Assembly: GCA_003663115.1 (NCBI GenBank) | Contig: QMZJ01000021.1 | Location: 1-12,265 of the forward strand | From: Candidatus Altarchaeales archaeon | Lineage (GTDB): Archaea; Altiarchaeota; Altiarchaeia; IMC4; QMZM01 | Reading direction: 5' to 3' | DNA: 12,265 nt | Shown: positions 1 to 6,382 of the stretch, one piece after another | How the letters are laid out: each line of letters starts with the position of its first letter | Numbering within the stretch: position 1 is the stretch's first letter | Program-made: the position numbers and the translations under genes | Notes under the pieces: generated by a model | The model's database searches: none | Told to the model about the DNA's origin: nothing | The model's input: only the letters and a program-made list of their open reading frames with translations

Positions 1-66
1 CCCTGCCTCTCCGCCCTGGTTGCCCCGGTACGATCGATTTATTTATCACCAATCGTATTATCTCTT

Positions 67-104
67 GTGGCGGTGTCATATGAGGCCATTACCTCATTCG
101 CCAC
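67..104. repeat. Imperfect two-part hairpin upstream of the ubiB-like gene
   Basis: Outer arms GTGGCG (67-72) and CGCCAC (99-104) enclose inner arms ATGAGG (80-85) and CCTCAT (92-97) around a 6-nt loop, with a 7-versus-1 nt internal loop. A TATA-like TTTATTTAT lies at 38-46, about 26 bp before the hairpin, so the hairpin could open a roughly 110-nt leader of the downstream kinase gene. It could equally be the 3' end of a gene outside the window. Over 1-176 I see no convincing gene. Plus frame 1 is open from the edge to about 153 (about 50 codons), but nothing in it is recognisable. Confidence 0.35.
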
Positions 105-140
105 TTCATACTTTTCGGCGAGCGGGAATTTTGCACATCC

Positions 141-175
141 CTATATATTTGTATAATAAGAATTATTAGAGGGGT
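141..175 (+). promoter_or_regulatory. Proximal TATA box and ribosome-binding site of the ubiB-like gene
   Basis: A TATA-like CTATATATTT lies at 141-150, and a Shine-Dalgarno-like GAGGGGT at 169-175 is only a few bases before the ATG at 177. Transcription from this TATA would begin near 170 and leave almost no leader, so the SD would be cut off. Either the start is effectively leaderless, or the SD is used by a longer transcript from the TATA-like sequence near 38-46. Confidence 0.4.
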
Positions 176-176
176 T

Positions 177-1835
177 ATGTTGTTCGGAAAGATACATAGA
201 AGATTCAAACGTATCCAGAGGAGCAGACAGATAGCCAATGTCTTAATTAAGCACGGCTTCGGTCATCTGGTAGAGCGACTGGAACTGAAACTGCCTCCGT
301 GGAAAAAGCCAGGGAAGGAGGTGGTTAGGATACCAGTTCCGGTCAGAGCCAGGCTCGTTCTGGAGGAACTGGGACCAACCTTTATCAAATTTGGTCAGAT
401 TCTGTCGATGAGACCGGATCTAATTCCAGTGGAATTTGTTGAGGAGTTTAAAAAGCTACAGGACAGGGTTCCGGGTTTTGGATATGAGGATGTCGAGTCG
501 GAGATCAAAAAGGAATTTGGGGCTTCTATAAACGAACTATTTGATTCATTTGATAGAGAACCCATAGCTGCAGCATCTATTGCTCAGGTACATCGCGCCG
601 TTTTGGACGGGAAGGATGTGGTTGTGAAGGTCCAACGCCCCAAAATTGAGGATACGATTGAGGAAGACCTGGACATTCTGTTTAATCTGGCTCGGTTAAT
701 TACAAAGCACGTACCAGAGAGCAGACTGTATGATCCTGTGGGGATAGTGGATGAATTTGCCAAGACCATAAGAAATGAATTAGATTTTACGGTTGAGGGA
801 AGAAATGCGGAGAGATTTGCTCGAAATTTCACCGACTCTGAAGAGGTTTATATACCAAAGGTCTACTGGGAACTCACCAGTAAGAGAATCCTGACCCTGG
901 AATCCATTCAAGGGACTAAAATAAGTGACATAGGCGAAGAAATAGGGGATGAGGTCAGAAAGAATCTATCCGAGAACATAGCCAGATCCTACATGAAGCA
1001 GATTCTAATCGATGGATTCTTCCATGCCGATCCACATCCGGGGAATATCTTTGTGATTAATAACAGAGTAATTGCCTTCATGGACTTCGGGATCGTGGGC
1101 AGGGTTGATGATTACATGAAAGAGAAACTTGCAAGCCTGTTCATTGCAATAATACAGAGAGATACAAACAGAATTATAGACGAATTTCTGGATATCGGAA
1201 TAGTGGGTGATGAAACATCCATTCCCGAATTTAAAGATGACATAGCGGGACTCATAGATAGATACTATGGAGTCGAATTAAAACAGGTCAACATTTCTGT
1301 AATGATAAACGAGATAATGAAAACCGCATTAAAACATAAGATAAGGATACCCACAAATTTCGCCCTGCTGATTAAAACCCTGGTAACCCTTGAGGGCATC
1401 TGTAGGGAATTGAATCCCGATTTCAACCTCACTGAGGTATCTAAACCCTTTGTTGAATCATTAGTTGCGGAGAGGATACATCCAAGAAGAATACTGGGTA
1501 GATTCATAGAGAATGTATCCGAATTTAATGAACTGATGATGCTTTTGCCCAGAAGATTGAATCGTATACTGTCCAGGCTGGAGAGGGGTAAATTGTTAAT
1601 AGACCTGGAGCACAAGGGTCTGAACAGGGTTATAGCCCAACTGGATTTAGCAAGTAACAGGCTCTCCGTAAGCCTGATCATCTCTGCGATAATCGTCGGC
1701 TCCTCGGTGATAATGCTTACCGGCAAGGGCCCCCTGTTATTCGGACTGCCCGTAATAGGTATCCTGGGTTTTATCATCGCGGGAATCCTGGGAATGGCTC
1801 TGGTAATATTGATACTCCGGAGCGGGAGGTTTTAG
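177..1835 (+). CDS. UbiB/ABC1/ADCK-family atypical protein kinase-like ATPase
   Basis: This 552-residue protein belongs to the ABC1/ADCK/UbiB kinase-like family. In bacteria and mitochondria the family supports ubiquinone synthesis by an ATPase activity at the membrane; archaeal members are poorly understood. All family marks are visible: the KxGQ signature as KFGQ at 71-74, the Ala-rich nucleotide loop AAASIAQVH at 131-139, the lysine of VVVKVQRP at K151, the ExD motif as ELD at 201-203, the catalytic-loop HADPHPGN at 283-290, and DFG at 303-305. The C-terminus carries two hydrophobic segments (about 496-517 and 521-548), the usual membrane anchor. Length is normal for the family. The ATG at 177 is preceded by GAGGGGT. 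A UbiA-type prenyltransferase is encoded 6 kb away, but no quinone pathway operon is visible, so the substrate is unknown. The family call is firm; a role in isoprenoid quinone or lipid metabolism is inference. Confidence 0.93.
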   Translation: MLFGKIHRRFKRIQRSRQIANVLIKHGFGHLVERLELKLPPWKKPGKEVVRIPVPVRARLVLEELGPTFIKFGQILSMRPDLIPVEFVEEFKKLQDRVPGFGYEDVESEIKKEFGASINELFDSFDREPIAAASIAQVHRAVLDGKDVVVKVQRPKIEDTIEEDLDILFNLARLITKHVPESRLYDPVGIVDEFAKTIRNELDFTVEGRNAERFARNFTDSEEVYIPKVYWELTSKRILTLESIQGTKISDIGEEIGDEVRKNLSENIARSYMKQILIDGFFHADPHPGNIFVINNRVIAFMDFGIVGRVDDYMKEKLASLFIAIIQRDTNRIIDEFLDIGIVGDETSIPEFKDDIAGLIDRYYGVELKQVNISVMINEIMKTALKHKIRIPTNFALLIKTLVTLEGICRELNPDFNLTEVSKPFVESLVAERIHPRRILGRFIENVSEFNELMMLLPRRLNRILSRLERGKLLIDLEHKGLNRVIAQLDLASNRLSVSLIISAIIVGSSVIMLTGKGPLLFGLPVIGILGFIIAGILGMALVILILRSGRF

Positions 1836-1862
1836 TTTTAGTTCCATCGTTTATTTATTTTA
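1829..1862 (+). terminator. T-rich candidate terminator after the ubiB-like gene
   Basis: Several T runs (TTTTAGTTTTAG, then TTTATTTATTTT) overlap and follow the stop codon. Archaeal intrinsic termination uses T-rich tracts without an obligatory hairpin. The next gene has its own promoter about 75 bp downstream, which fits separate transcription. Confidence 0.4.
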
Positions 1863-1923
1863 TGCCTCCTCCCCACGCGTCCTTCAACCCGAAGAGAGCT
1901 CAATCCACAACAGCCAGAGACTG

Positions 1924-1941
1924 GCGAAGTTGATTTATATA
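1924..1941 (+). promoter_or_regulatory. Thermosome promoter (BRE plus TATA box)
   Basis: TTTATATA at 1934-1941 is a near-consensus archaeal TATA box, with purine-rich CGAAGTTGA just upstream as a candidate BRE. The predicted start of transcription is near 1963-1967. This gives a leader of about 70 nt, unlike the leaderless genes elsewhere in the window. Confidence 0.65.
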
Positions 1942-1976
1942 CATTCAAACCTATAATTAATCTCACCTCTAACACA

Positions 1977-1997
1977 TCAAGTTTTGGAGAATCTTGA
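1977..1997. promoter_or_regulatory. Palindromic candidate operator in the thermosome leader
   Basis: The arms TCAAG (1977-1981) and CTTGA (1993-1997) are separated by 11 nt. Two further matched positions (TT against AA) give the form TCAAG-n-TT-n5-AA-n-CTTGA. It lies just downstream of the predicted transcription start, where a repressor would block transcription. Archaeal heat-shock genes are often controlled this way, but I recognise no specific regulator site. Confidence 0.3.
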
Positions 1998-2035
1998 CGA
2001 AAAAATGCTAAATAAAACAAAAGGGAGGATGTAAA

Positions 2036-3682
2036 ATGGCACAATATGCAGGACAACCTATATTTATACTGCCCGAGGGGGCATTGAGGACTACCGGAAG
2101 AGATGCACAGAAAAACAACATTATGGCTGCGAAAGCCGTTGCAGAGACGATAAAAACGACCCTGGGGCCCAGAGGAATGGACAAGATGTTAGTTGATGAT
2201 CTGGGCGATATAGTAATAACAAACGATGGTGCAACGATAGTTGATGAGATGAATATCGAACACCCGGCGGCCAAGATGGTTGTTGAGGTAGCGAAGACGC
2301 AGGATGAAGAGGTAGGAGATGGAACAACGACCGCAGTGATTCTAACGGGGGAGCTCCTGGCAAATGCAGAGAAGCTGATGGAGAAGGGAATTCACTCCTC
2401 GATAATTGCCAAAGGGTATAGAATGGCTGCTGCAAAGGCACAGGAAATTCTGGAGGATATCGGAAAGAAGATATCCCTCAAGGACGAGAAATTACTCATG
2501 GAGATAGCAACAACGGCCATGACAGGGAAGGGCGCTGAGGCTTCAAAGGAAGTGATAGCCAAATTATCTATGGAGGCCATCAAGCAGATTGCCGAGGAAG
2601 AGGATGGCAAGATCAGTGTGGATATGGATAATGTGAAGGTCGAAAAGAAGGAGGGTGGCAGCTCAGCTGATTCGGAGTTAATTCAGGGAGTAATTATTGA
2701 CAAGGAAAGAGTGCACTCGGGAATGCCGAAAAAGGTTGAGAATGCAAAGATTGCCCTTCTGGATGTTGCTATAGAGATCAAGGAAACGGAGACGGATGCA
2801 AAGATACAGATTACAGATCCAAATCAGTTGCAGGCATTCATAAGTCAGGAAGAGAACCTATTGAAGGAGATGGTTGAAACGATTGCAAAGACAGGAGCAA
2901 ATGCGGTATTCTGTCAGAAGGGAATCGATGATCTGGCTCAGCACTTTCTATCAAAGAAGGGCATATTTGCCGTAAGAAGGGTAAAGAAGTCGGATATGGA
3001 GAAACTAAGTAAGGCTACCGGAGGGACAATAGTCACAAACATCAAGGATCTAACCTCAAAGGATCTGGGCTACGCTAAAACCATAGAGGAAAAGAAAATC
3101 TCCGGGGACGAGATGACCTTTGTCTCTGGTTGTAAAAATCCAAAGTCAGTAAGTTTACTGATCAGGGGTGGAACAGAGCACGTAGTTGAAGAGGTTGAGA
3201 GGGCCGTTAAGGATGCCCTGGGTGGAATTGCCGCAGCGGTGGAGGTCGGACTGGTAGTGCCCGGGGGAGGGGCCCCAGAGATAGAGGTTGCGAGAAGACT
3301 CAGGGAATACGCAGATACAGTGGGGGGCAGAGAACAGCTTGCAATAGGTGCTTTCGCAGACGCAGTAGAGCTCATTCCAAGGACACTTGCAGAGAGTGCG
3401 GGTTTGGATGCCATAGACACTCTAGTCGAACTGAGAGCGGAGCATGAAAAGGGCAAAATCGATACCGGGGTTTTAGTTCTCGATGGCAAGATTGGAGATA
3501 TGTGGAAGAAGGGTGTAATTGAGCCCCTTAAAATAAAAACACAGGCGATAAAATCCGCATCAGAGGCAACAGAGATGATCCTGAGAATTGACGATGTGAT
3601 CTCCTCGACGAAGAAGAGCGGAGAAACGCCCTCGGGAATGTCAGAGGGCGGAATGGGGGGAGGAATGCCCTCAGGAATGTAA
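2036..3682 (+). CDS. thsA: Thermosome subunit (group II chaperonin)
   Basis: This 548-residue group II chaperonin subunit forms the double-ring, ATP-driven cytosolic protein-folding cage with a built-in lid. Equatorial-domain ATP motifs are intact: TLGPRGMDK (42-50), NDGAT with D64, GDGTT with D95 (94-98), the hydrolytic aspartate in KDALGG (D393), and VPGGGAPE (408-415). The apical and intermediate domains lie between, at about residues 150-400. The tail ends in a Gly/Met-rich stretch (SEGGMGGGMPSGM), typical of archaeal subunits. Length is normal. The ATG at 2036 is supported by a strong ribosome binding site, GGGAGGAT at 2023-2030. It is monocistronic, with its own TATA box, a leader palindrome and a polypyrimidine terminator. 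Only one subunit gene is visible here, so homo- or hetero-oligomeric assembly cannot be judged. The symbol is generic: alpha versus beta paralogue cannot be assigned from this window. Confidence 0.97.
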   Translation: MAQYAGQPIFILPEGALRTTGRDAQKNNIMAAKAVAETIKTTLGPRGMDKMLVDDLGDIVITNDGATIVDEMNIEHPAAKMVVEVAKTQDEEVGDGTTTAVILTGELLANAEKLMEKGIHSSIIAKGYRMAAAKAQEILEDIGKKISLKDEKLLMEIATTAMTGKGAEASKEVIAKLSMEAIKQIAEEEDGKISVDMDNVKVEKKEGGSSADSELIQGVIIDKERVHSGMPKKVENAKIALLDVAIEIKETETDAKIQITDPNQLQAFISQEENLLKEMVETIAKTGANAVFCQKGIDDLAQHFLSKKGIFAVRRVKKSDMEKLSKATGGTIVTNIKDLTSKDLGYAKTIEEKKISGDEMTFVSGCKNPKSVSLLIRGGTEHVVEEVERAVKDALGGIAAAVEVGLVVPGGGAPEIEVARRLREYADTVGGREQLAIGAFADAVELIPRTLAESAGLDAIDTLVELRAEHEKGKIDTGVLVLDGKIGDMWKKGVIEPLKIKTQAIKSASEATEMILRIDDVISSTKKSGETPSGMSEGGMGGGMPSGM

Positions 3683-3689
3683 TCTGATC

Positions 3690-3732
3690 TTTTTCTTTTC
3701 TTTTCTTCTATTTTTCTCTTCTATTTTCTTTT
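3690..3732 (+). terminator. Polypyrimidine terminator after the thermosome gene
   Basis: Starting 8 bp after the TAA there is a stretch of more than 40 bp made almost only of T and C, with repeated TTTTC and TTTTT runs. This is the classic form of an archaeal T-tract terminator for a highly expressed gene. Confidence 0.7.
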
Positions 3733-3771
3733 GAATCCAGAGTCGTAAAGGAGAGGGTACAGGAGGTAATC

Positions 3772-3781
3772 TGTTTTATTA
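3772..3781 (+). promoter_or_regulatory. TATA-like box giving a leaderless start at 3804
   Basis: TGTTTTATTA is centred about 26 bp before the ATG at 3804, so transcription would begin at or next to the start codon. An SD-like GGAGGT at 3762-3767 has no usable start codon after it and lies upstream of the TATA box. It is more likely part of the BRE, or chance. Confidence 0.45.
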
Positions 3782-3803
3782 ACTCGGATTCAAATAGATT
3801 AAG

Positions 3804-4349
3804 ATGAAATCGATTCATGAGGAATTCAGAGATATCGAGGACAGGTCGATCGTTTTGTTCATCCCCTCCATAACTGGGTACCATCGGGACATCATTGATA
3901 TCCTTGATCTCTTGGTCAATGAGCAAAATTTAAATTGTGTGTATGTGACGATCAACAAATCACACAGGCGGCTGAATGATCTGTTTTCCAAAGAAGGGAT
4001 CAATACGGAGGCCATATTCTTTGTTGACACAGTCTCCAAAGGCCTCGGTTTCGATACCGATAATGGGCATTCCTTTCTCTTAGCGGATCCGAGGAATCTG
4101 AGCGGGTTGAGCATTACTATAGCTAAGGCGGTAAAAAGATCTAATGCCAGGGTTCTGATCTTTGATTCATTATCCGGTTTGAATTTATATAATAGCGTTT
4201 CCCACATCTCCAAATTTTTCCACGCATTAACGGCAGAGATCCGTTCTTGGAATATTGGCGCTGTAATAATCTCCATGGACAAGGAATTTAAAGAAGAGCT
4301 CATCAGCACATTTTCCGGGTTCTGCGACAGAACGATTAAGCGAGTATAG
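3804..4349 (+). CDS. RAD55/KaiC-like RecA-fold protein lacking the P-loop
   Basis: I recognise this 181-residue protein only at fold level. The order of hydrophobic strands (SIVLFIPSI 15-23, LNCVYVTINK 43-52, EAIFFVDTV 69-77, ARVLIFDSLS 115-124, IGAVIISMD 151-159) matches the RecA/RAD55-like core seen in KaiC-type proteins. A Walker B-like VLIFDSLSG is present (D121). Where a Walker A GxxxxGKT should sit, the sequence reads PSITGYHRD (21-29), with no lysine or Gly pattern, so ATP binding is unlikely. A non-catalytic sensor or partner role for ATPases such as the one encoded at 9618-10292 is inference. An in-frame TAG at 3795-3797 makes ATG 3804 the first possible start. Its 3' end overlaps the convergent receiver gene RR1 by 14 bp. 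Confidence 0.7.
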   Translation: MKSIHEEFRDIEDRSIVLFIPSITGYHRDIIDILDLLVNEQNLNCVYVTINKSHRRLNDLFSKEGINTEAIFFVDTVSKGLGFDTDNGHSFLLADPRNLSGLSITIAKAVKRSNARVLIFDSLSGLNLYNSVSHISKFFHALTAEIRSWNIGAVIISMDKEFKEELISTFSGFCDRTIKRV

Positions 4350-4716
4350 CATTTACTCTCCTGATCAGATCCCTGTTGTCGAATGGCTTCGTAATATAAT
4401 CCGAGATATTCAGTTTCTGAAGCTCTTCCTTTCCATATTTTTTCCGGTATTCTAATAATTCTATCACACTCAGGTATATGATCTTGCCCCGATAAGGCTC
4501 TCTACTCTTCCTGAGTTTAATACACAGATCCCTCCCGCTCATCTCTGGCATCAGGATATCCAGCAAGATTAGATCGATCCCATCTTCTTTTAATCTCTTT
4601 AAGCACTCCGAGGCACTACTCGCTGTTACAACATCATAGCCCTCTTTCTTTAGAAGGGTCTTAATCAACCCGACAGTATCCTCCTCGTCGTCAACAATCA
4701 TAATTTTTGAGTGCAT
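4336..4716 (-). CDS. Single-domain response regulator (RR1, CheY-like receiver)
   Basis: This 126-residue protein is a complete receiver domain with no output domain. Visible landmarks are the acidic pair D9/D10, the phospho-acceptor D53 in LILLDILMP, S83 in IIYLSVIE at the Thr/Ser switch position, Y107, and K110 in YITKPFD. It would accept a phosphoryl group from a histidine kinase and signal by protein-protein contact. It is the most diverged of the four intact receivers here: the usual SVIP after the switch serine is SVIE, and the alpha4 region LLEYRKKYGKEELQKL is longer. The TATA box at 4740-4748 implies a leaderless transcript. The kinase partner is unknown; the only kinase in the window is the one at 11118-12265. 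The tail-to-tail overlap with the plus-strand gene covers 4336-4349. Confidence 0.9.
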   Translation of the reverse strand: MHSKIMIVDDEEDTVGLIKTLLKKEGYDVVTASSASECLKRLKEDGIDLILLDILMPEMSGRDLCIKLRKSREPYRGKIIYLSVIELLEYRKKYGKEELQKLNISDYITKPFDNRDLIRRVNAILA

Positions 4717-4739
4717 TATGACAATTATTGGATTATATC

Positions 4740-4748
4740 TATAAAAAA
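4740..4748 (-). promoter_or_regulatory. TATA box of RR1 (leaderless)
   Basis: Read on the minus strand this is TTTTTTATA, centred about 28 bp before the RR1 ATG (first base 4716). The surrounding 4717-4791 is very AT-rich and non-coding. Confidence 0.5.
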
Positions 4749-4791
4749 CAAAGCTAAATCTAATTTATTTGTATAAAAAATAGATATTGTT

Positions 4792-5044
4792 CTATTGTTC
4801 CGCTACAATTATCCTGTCCATCCTCCCGATCAGATCTTCGTTGTCAAATGGCTTCATTATGTTAGTCCAGGACACCCTCTTTCCGAAATTCTATCTCATG
4901 GAATATTCTCCACCCGCTCACGTCGGGAAGCATGACATCCCACAGTACAAGATCTATATCCCCCCTTTAACCGATCCAGGCCCTCTCTACTCTCAGATAC
5001 CGATATGACCCCAAGCCCCGGGCTTCAAGGAGCATTTTAACAAG
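4792..5044 (-). pseudogene. Broken response-regulator gene A
   Basis: On the minus strand, pieces of a receiver can be read in different frames: LVKMLLEARG (alpha1), then after a shift VISVSESREGLDRLKG, then after another shift DIDLVLWDVMLPDVSGW with the phospho-acceptor Asp, then FHEIEFRKEGVLD, and after an extra base YIMKPFDNEDLIGRMDRI followed by a stop at 4792. About 30 residues covering alpha3 and strand 4, including the switch Ser/Thr, are deleted. The N-terminal acidic pair is missing too: the fragment runs straight into the C-terminus of the next remnant. At least three frameshifts mean no functional receiver can be made. The C-terminal part is almost identical in DNA to RR4. Confidence 0.85.
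4821..4876. repeat. Near-identical patch shared by remnant A and RR4
   Basis: 4821-4876 matches 10681-10735, in the same orientation, with one substitution (4840 versus 10700) and one extra T in the remnant. The inner 4829-4862 is also identical over 34 bp to RR3 at 5668-5701. It encodes the strand-5/alpha-5 end of the receiver (YIMKPFD and following). Confidence 0.9.
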
Positions 5045-5158
5045 GCAAGGATATCCCTCACCCTTCTAACGAGATCCCCATTATCAAAAGGTTTCCTTAT
5101 GTAGTCGGGAATCTGGGAGCATAATGTCCAGGAGAACCAGATCTACACTTAAACCAAT
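5045..5158 (-). pseudogene. Broken response-regulator gene B
   Basis: On the minus strand VDLVLLDIMLPD, the phospho-acceptor strand of a receiver, is joined after a deletion and frame shift directly to DYIRKPFDNGDLVRRVRDIL, the end of a receiver. About 45 central residues are gone and so is the whole N-terminal third. The fragment starts right after the stop codon of RR2 (5172) and runs without a stop into remnant A; the exact junction, about 5035-5050, is ambiguous. A 39-bp stretch at 5111-5149 is identical to RR3. It looks like collapse of a tandem receiver array by deletion between copies. Confidence 0.8.
5111..5149. repeat. 39-bp identical patch shared by remnant B and RR3
   Basis: 5111-5149 is identical over 39 bp to 5835-5873 in RR3, same orientation. 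It encodes the phospho-acceptor strand VDLVLLDIMLPD. RR4 has a related but less exact version at about 10888-10920. Confidence 0.9.
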
Positions 5159-5171
5159 GGGATCAGATATA

Positions 5172-5543
5172 TCACCCCTCCAGAATCCTCCCCACTCTCC
5201 TTACCAGATCATCATTATCGAACGGCTTCATTATGTAGTCCTCAATACCACACTTCCTTAGCGTATCCAGCCTCTCCTCCGACACGGGTATCACGGATAA
5301 AAATGCGACCTTCACATCCCTATTCCTCGGATCCTTCTTGATCCTCTGGAATATATCCCATCCACTTATATCCGGGAGCATAATATCCAGGATTACTAGA
5401 TCAATGTCGTCCTCGTCTAACTTTTTCAGTCCCTCCCTCCCGTTGTATGCCGTTATGACTTTATATCCATTACTCTTCAAGATCATTCTAACGAGCTTTC
5501 TCGTATCCTCGTCATCCTCCACATAGAGTATTTTCTTCGGCAT
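5172..5543 (-). CDS. Single-domain response regulator (RR2, CheY-like receiver)
   Basis: This is a 123-residue receiver with all functional residues: E9/D10/D11 at the acidic pocket, phospho-acceptor D53 in LVILDIMLP, S83 in VAFLSVIP, Y103, and K106 in YIMKPFD. It has no DNA-binding or enzymatic output, so it probably acts by docking to another protein. It shares with RR3 and RR4 the phrases DEDT (RDT in RR3), LPD[IM]SGWDIF, and FLSVIP[IV]S[EK]-x-RL, which mark a common subfamily. The ATG at 5541-5543 follows a TATA box centred about 26 bp upstream (leaderless). Downstream lie the receiver remnants, so it was once part of a longer tandem array. The partner kinase is not known. Confidence 0.93.
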   Translation of the reverse strand: MPKKILYVEDDEDTRKLVRMILKSNGYKVITAYNGREGLKKLDEDDIDLVILDIMLPDISGWDIFQRIKKDPRNRDVKVAFLSVIPVSEERLDTLRKCGIEDYIMKPFDNDDLVRRVGRILEG

Positions 5544-5565
5544 ATTATAATAGTTACATTTAGAC

Positions 5566-5573
5566 TATAAAAA
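5566..5573 (-). promoter_or_regulatory. TATA box of RR2 (leaderless)
   Basis: Minus-strand TTTTTATA lies about 26 bp before the RR2 start codon. The rest of the 96-bp gap to RR3 (5544-5639) is AT-rich with no gene. Confidence 0.5.
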
Positions 5574-5639
5574 CTTATTTTCTCCCATAAATCTATATCA
5601 TTTCGATTTTATTTTAATTATTAATTAGAAATTTGACAA

Positions 5640-6005
5640 TTATTTTAGTACCTTATTTATCCTGTCAATCAGATCTTCGTTGTCAAATGGCTTCATTATG
5701 TAGTCCGAGACACCATCCTCCTTCAGCGCCCTCAACCTGTCCTCAGAAATCGGAATCACGCTCAGAAATACAACCTTCGTGTCCCTGTTCCTCGGATCCC
5801 TCCTGATCCTGTGAAAGATATCCCATCCACTCATATCTGGGAGCATAATGTCCAGGAGAACCAGATCTACACTCTCCTCTTTCAGTATATTCAAGCATTC
5901 ATTCCCATTAAAAGCGTTAGAAACACTATATCCATGCCTCTCCAGAAGCGTTTTGACCAGGAGCACTGTGTCCCTGTCGTCCTCGATGTGAAGTATCCTC
6001 TTCAT
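5640..6005 (-). CDS. Single-domain response regulator (RR3, CheY-like receiver)
   Basis: This 121-residue receiver has E8/D9/D10, phospho-acceptor D52 in LVLLDIMLP, S82 in VVFLSVIP, Y102, and K105 in YIMKPFD; it lacks an output domain. An in-frame TGA four codons upstream makes the ATG at 6003-6005 the first possible start. It follows the winged-helix gene by 49 bp on the same strand with no clear TATA box in between, so the two are probably co-transcribed. This raises the possibility that the receiver and a DNA-binding partner act as separate chains. Its DNA is patchily near-identical to remnants A and B, which points to recent duplication or conversion. Confidence 0.92.
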   Translation of the reverse strand: MKRILHIEDDRDTVLLVKTLLERHGYSVSNAFNGNECLNILKEESVDLVLLDIMLPDMSGWDIFHRIRRDPRNRDTKVVFLSVIPISEDRLRALKEDGVSDYIMKPFDNEDLIDRINKVLK

Positions 6006-6054
6006 TGTCTCATTTCAATGGGATCATCCAGAGTCAGCGCAATGTCCTTAGATG

Positions 6055-6351
6055 TTATGATAACATCCGTCTTAGTTCCAATAATTCCTCGAGATCCCTT
6101 AGTAATTCAAAAACCCTCTTTCGTCCCTCCAGGCTTAGGTTCTGCACATTGCCCTCATTCTTGATGTACCACAGCTTGGTTGGTCCAATCATCTCGTAGT
6201 CGATAATCCCCTTCTTCCTGAGCCGTGAAAGATATTTCAAGGTGGTGACCTTGCACATATCTGCATTATCGATAATATCCGTTGTCTTTAGTTTTTCGTA
6301 TCTTGATAAAAGCTCGATTATATTCCTTTCTCTCCAGTGTAAATTCTCCAT
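6055..6351 (-). CDS. Small winged helix-turn-helix regulator
   Basis: This 98-residue protein has a winged-HTH pattern: helix 1 WRERNIIELLSRYEKL (6-21), helix 2 TTDIIDNADM (23-32), recognition helix KVTTLKYLSRLRKKGII (34-50), and wing YEMIGPTKLWYIK (52-64). The C-terminal helix LEGRKRVFELLRDLEELLELRR (74-95) is charged and amphipathic and likely dimerises. It is probably a DNA-binding transcription regulator of the ArsR/MarR-like archaeal type; ligand and targets are unknown. It is divergent from the synthase-prenyltransferase pair, with about 100 bp of shared promoter region, so it may control that pair, itself, or both. RR3 follows it. No cysteine or metal cluster typical of ArsR is seen; only one Cys (C33) is present. 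Confidence 0.8.
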   Translation of the reverse strand: MENLHWRERNIIELLSRYEKLKTTDIIDNADMCKVTTLKYLSRLRKKGIIDYEMIGPTKLWYIKNEGNVQNLSLEGRKRVFELLRDLEELLELRRMLS

Positions 6352-6382
6352 TTTATAAGAAATTATAATTTTTAATCCATAT

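Noticed and set aside
1..60. Possible tRNA end at the left edge, judged from local GC richness
   Set aside because: No T-loop GTTCRA-like sequence or acceptor-stem pairing can be found on either strand.
1..153. Open plus-strand frame of about 50 codons from the window edge, and a short minus-strand frame opposite it
   Set aside because: Neither has a recognisable motif. The frame overlaps promoter-like sequence and the hairpin, and the evidence is too thin to call a partial gene.
1265..1777. A 170-codon minus-strand frame opposite the UbiB-like gene
   Set aside because: It is a shadow of a clear family member on the other strand, and no domain is visible.
3762..3767. GGAGGT as the ribosome site of an alternative upstream start for the 3804 gene
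   Set aside because: No ATG, GTG or TTG follows at a usable distance, and an in-frame TAG at 3795-3797 blocks upstream starts.
4787..5008. A 73-codon plus-strand frame in the gap between RR1 and RR2
   Set aside because: The DNA here is explained by receiver remnants on the minus strand, and the plus frame is accidental.
4792..5158. Mobile element or CRISPR-like repeats as the cause of the repeated patches
   Set aside because: The repeats encode receiver domain segments in the right order, with no regular spacing, terminal inverted repeats or transposase.
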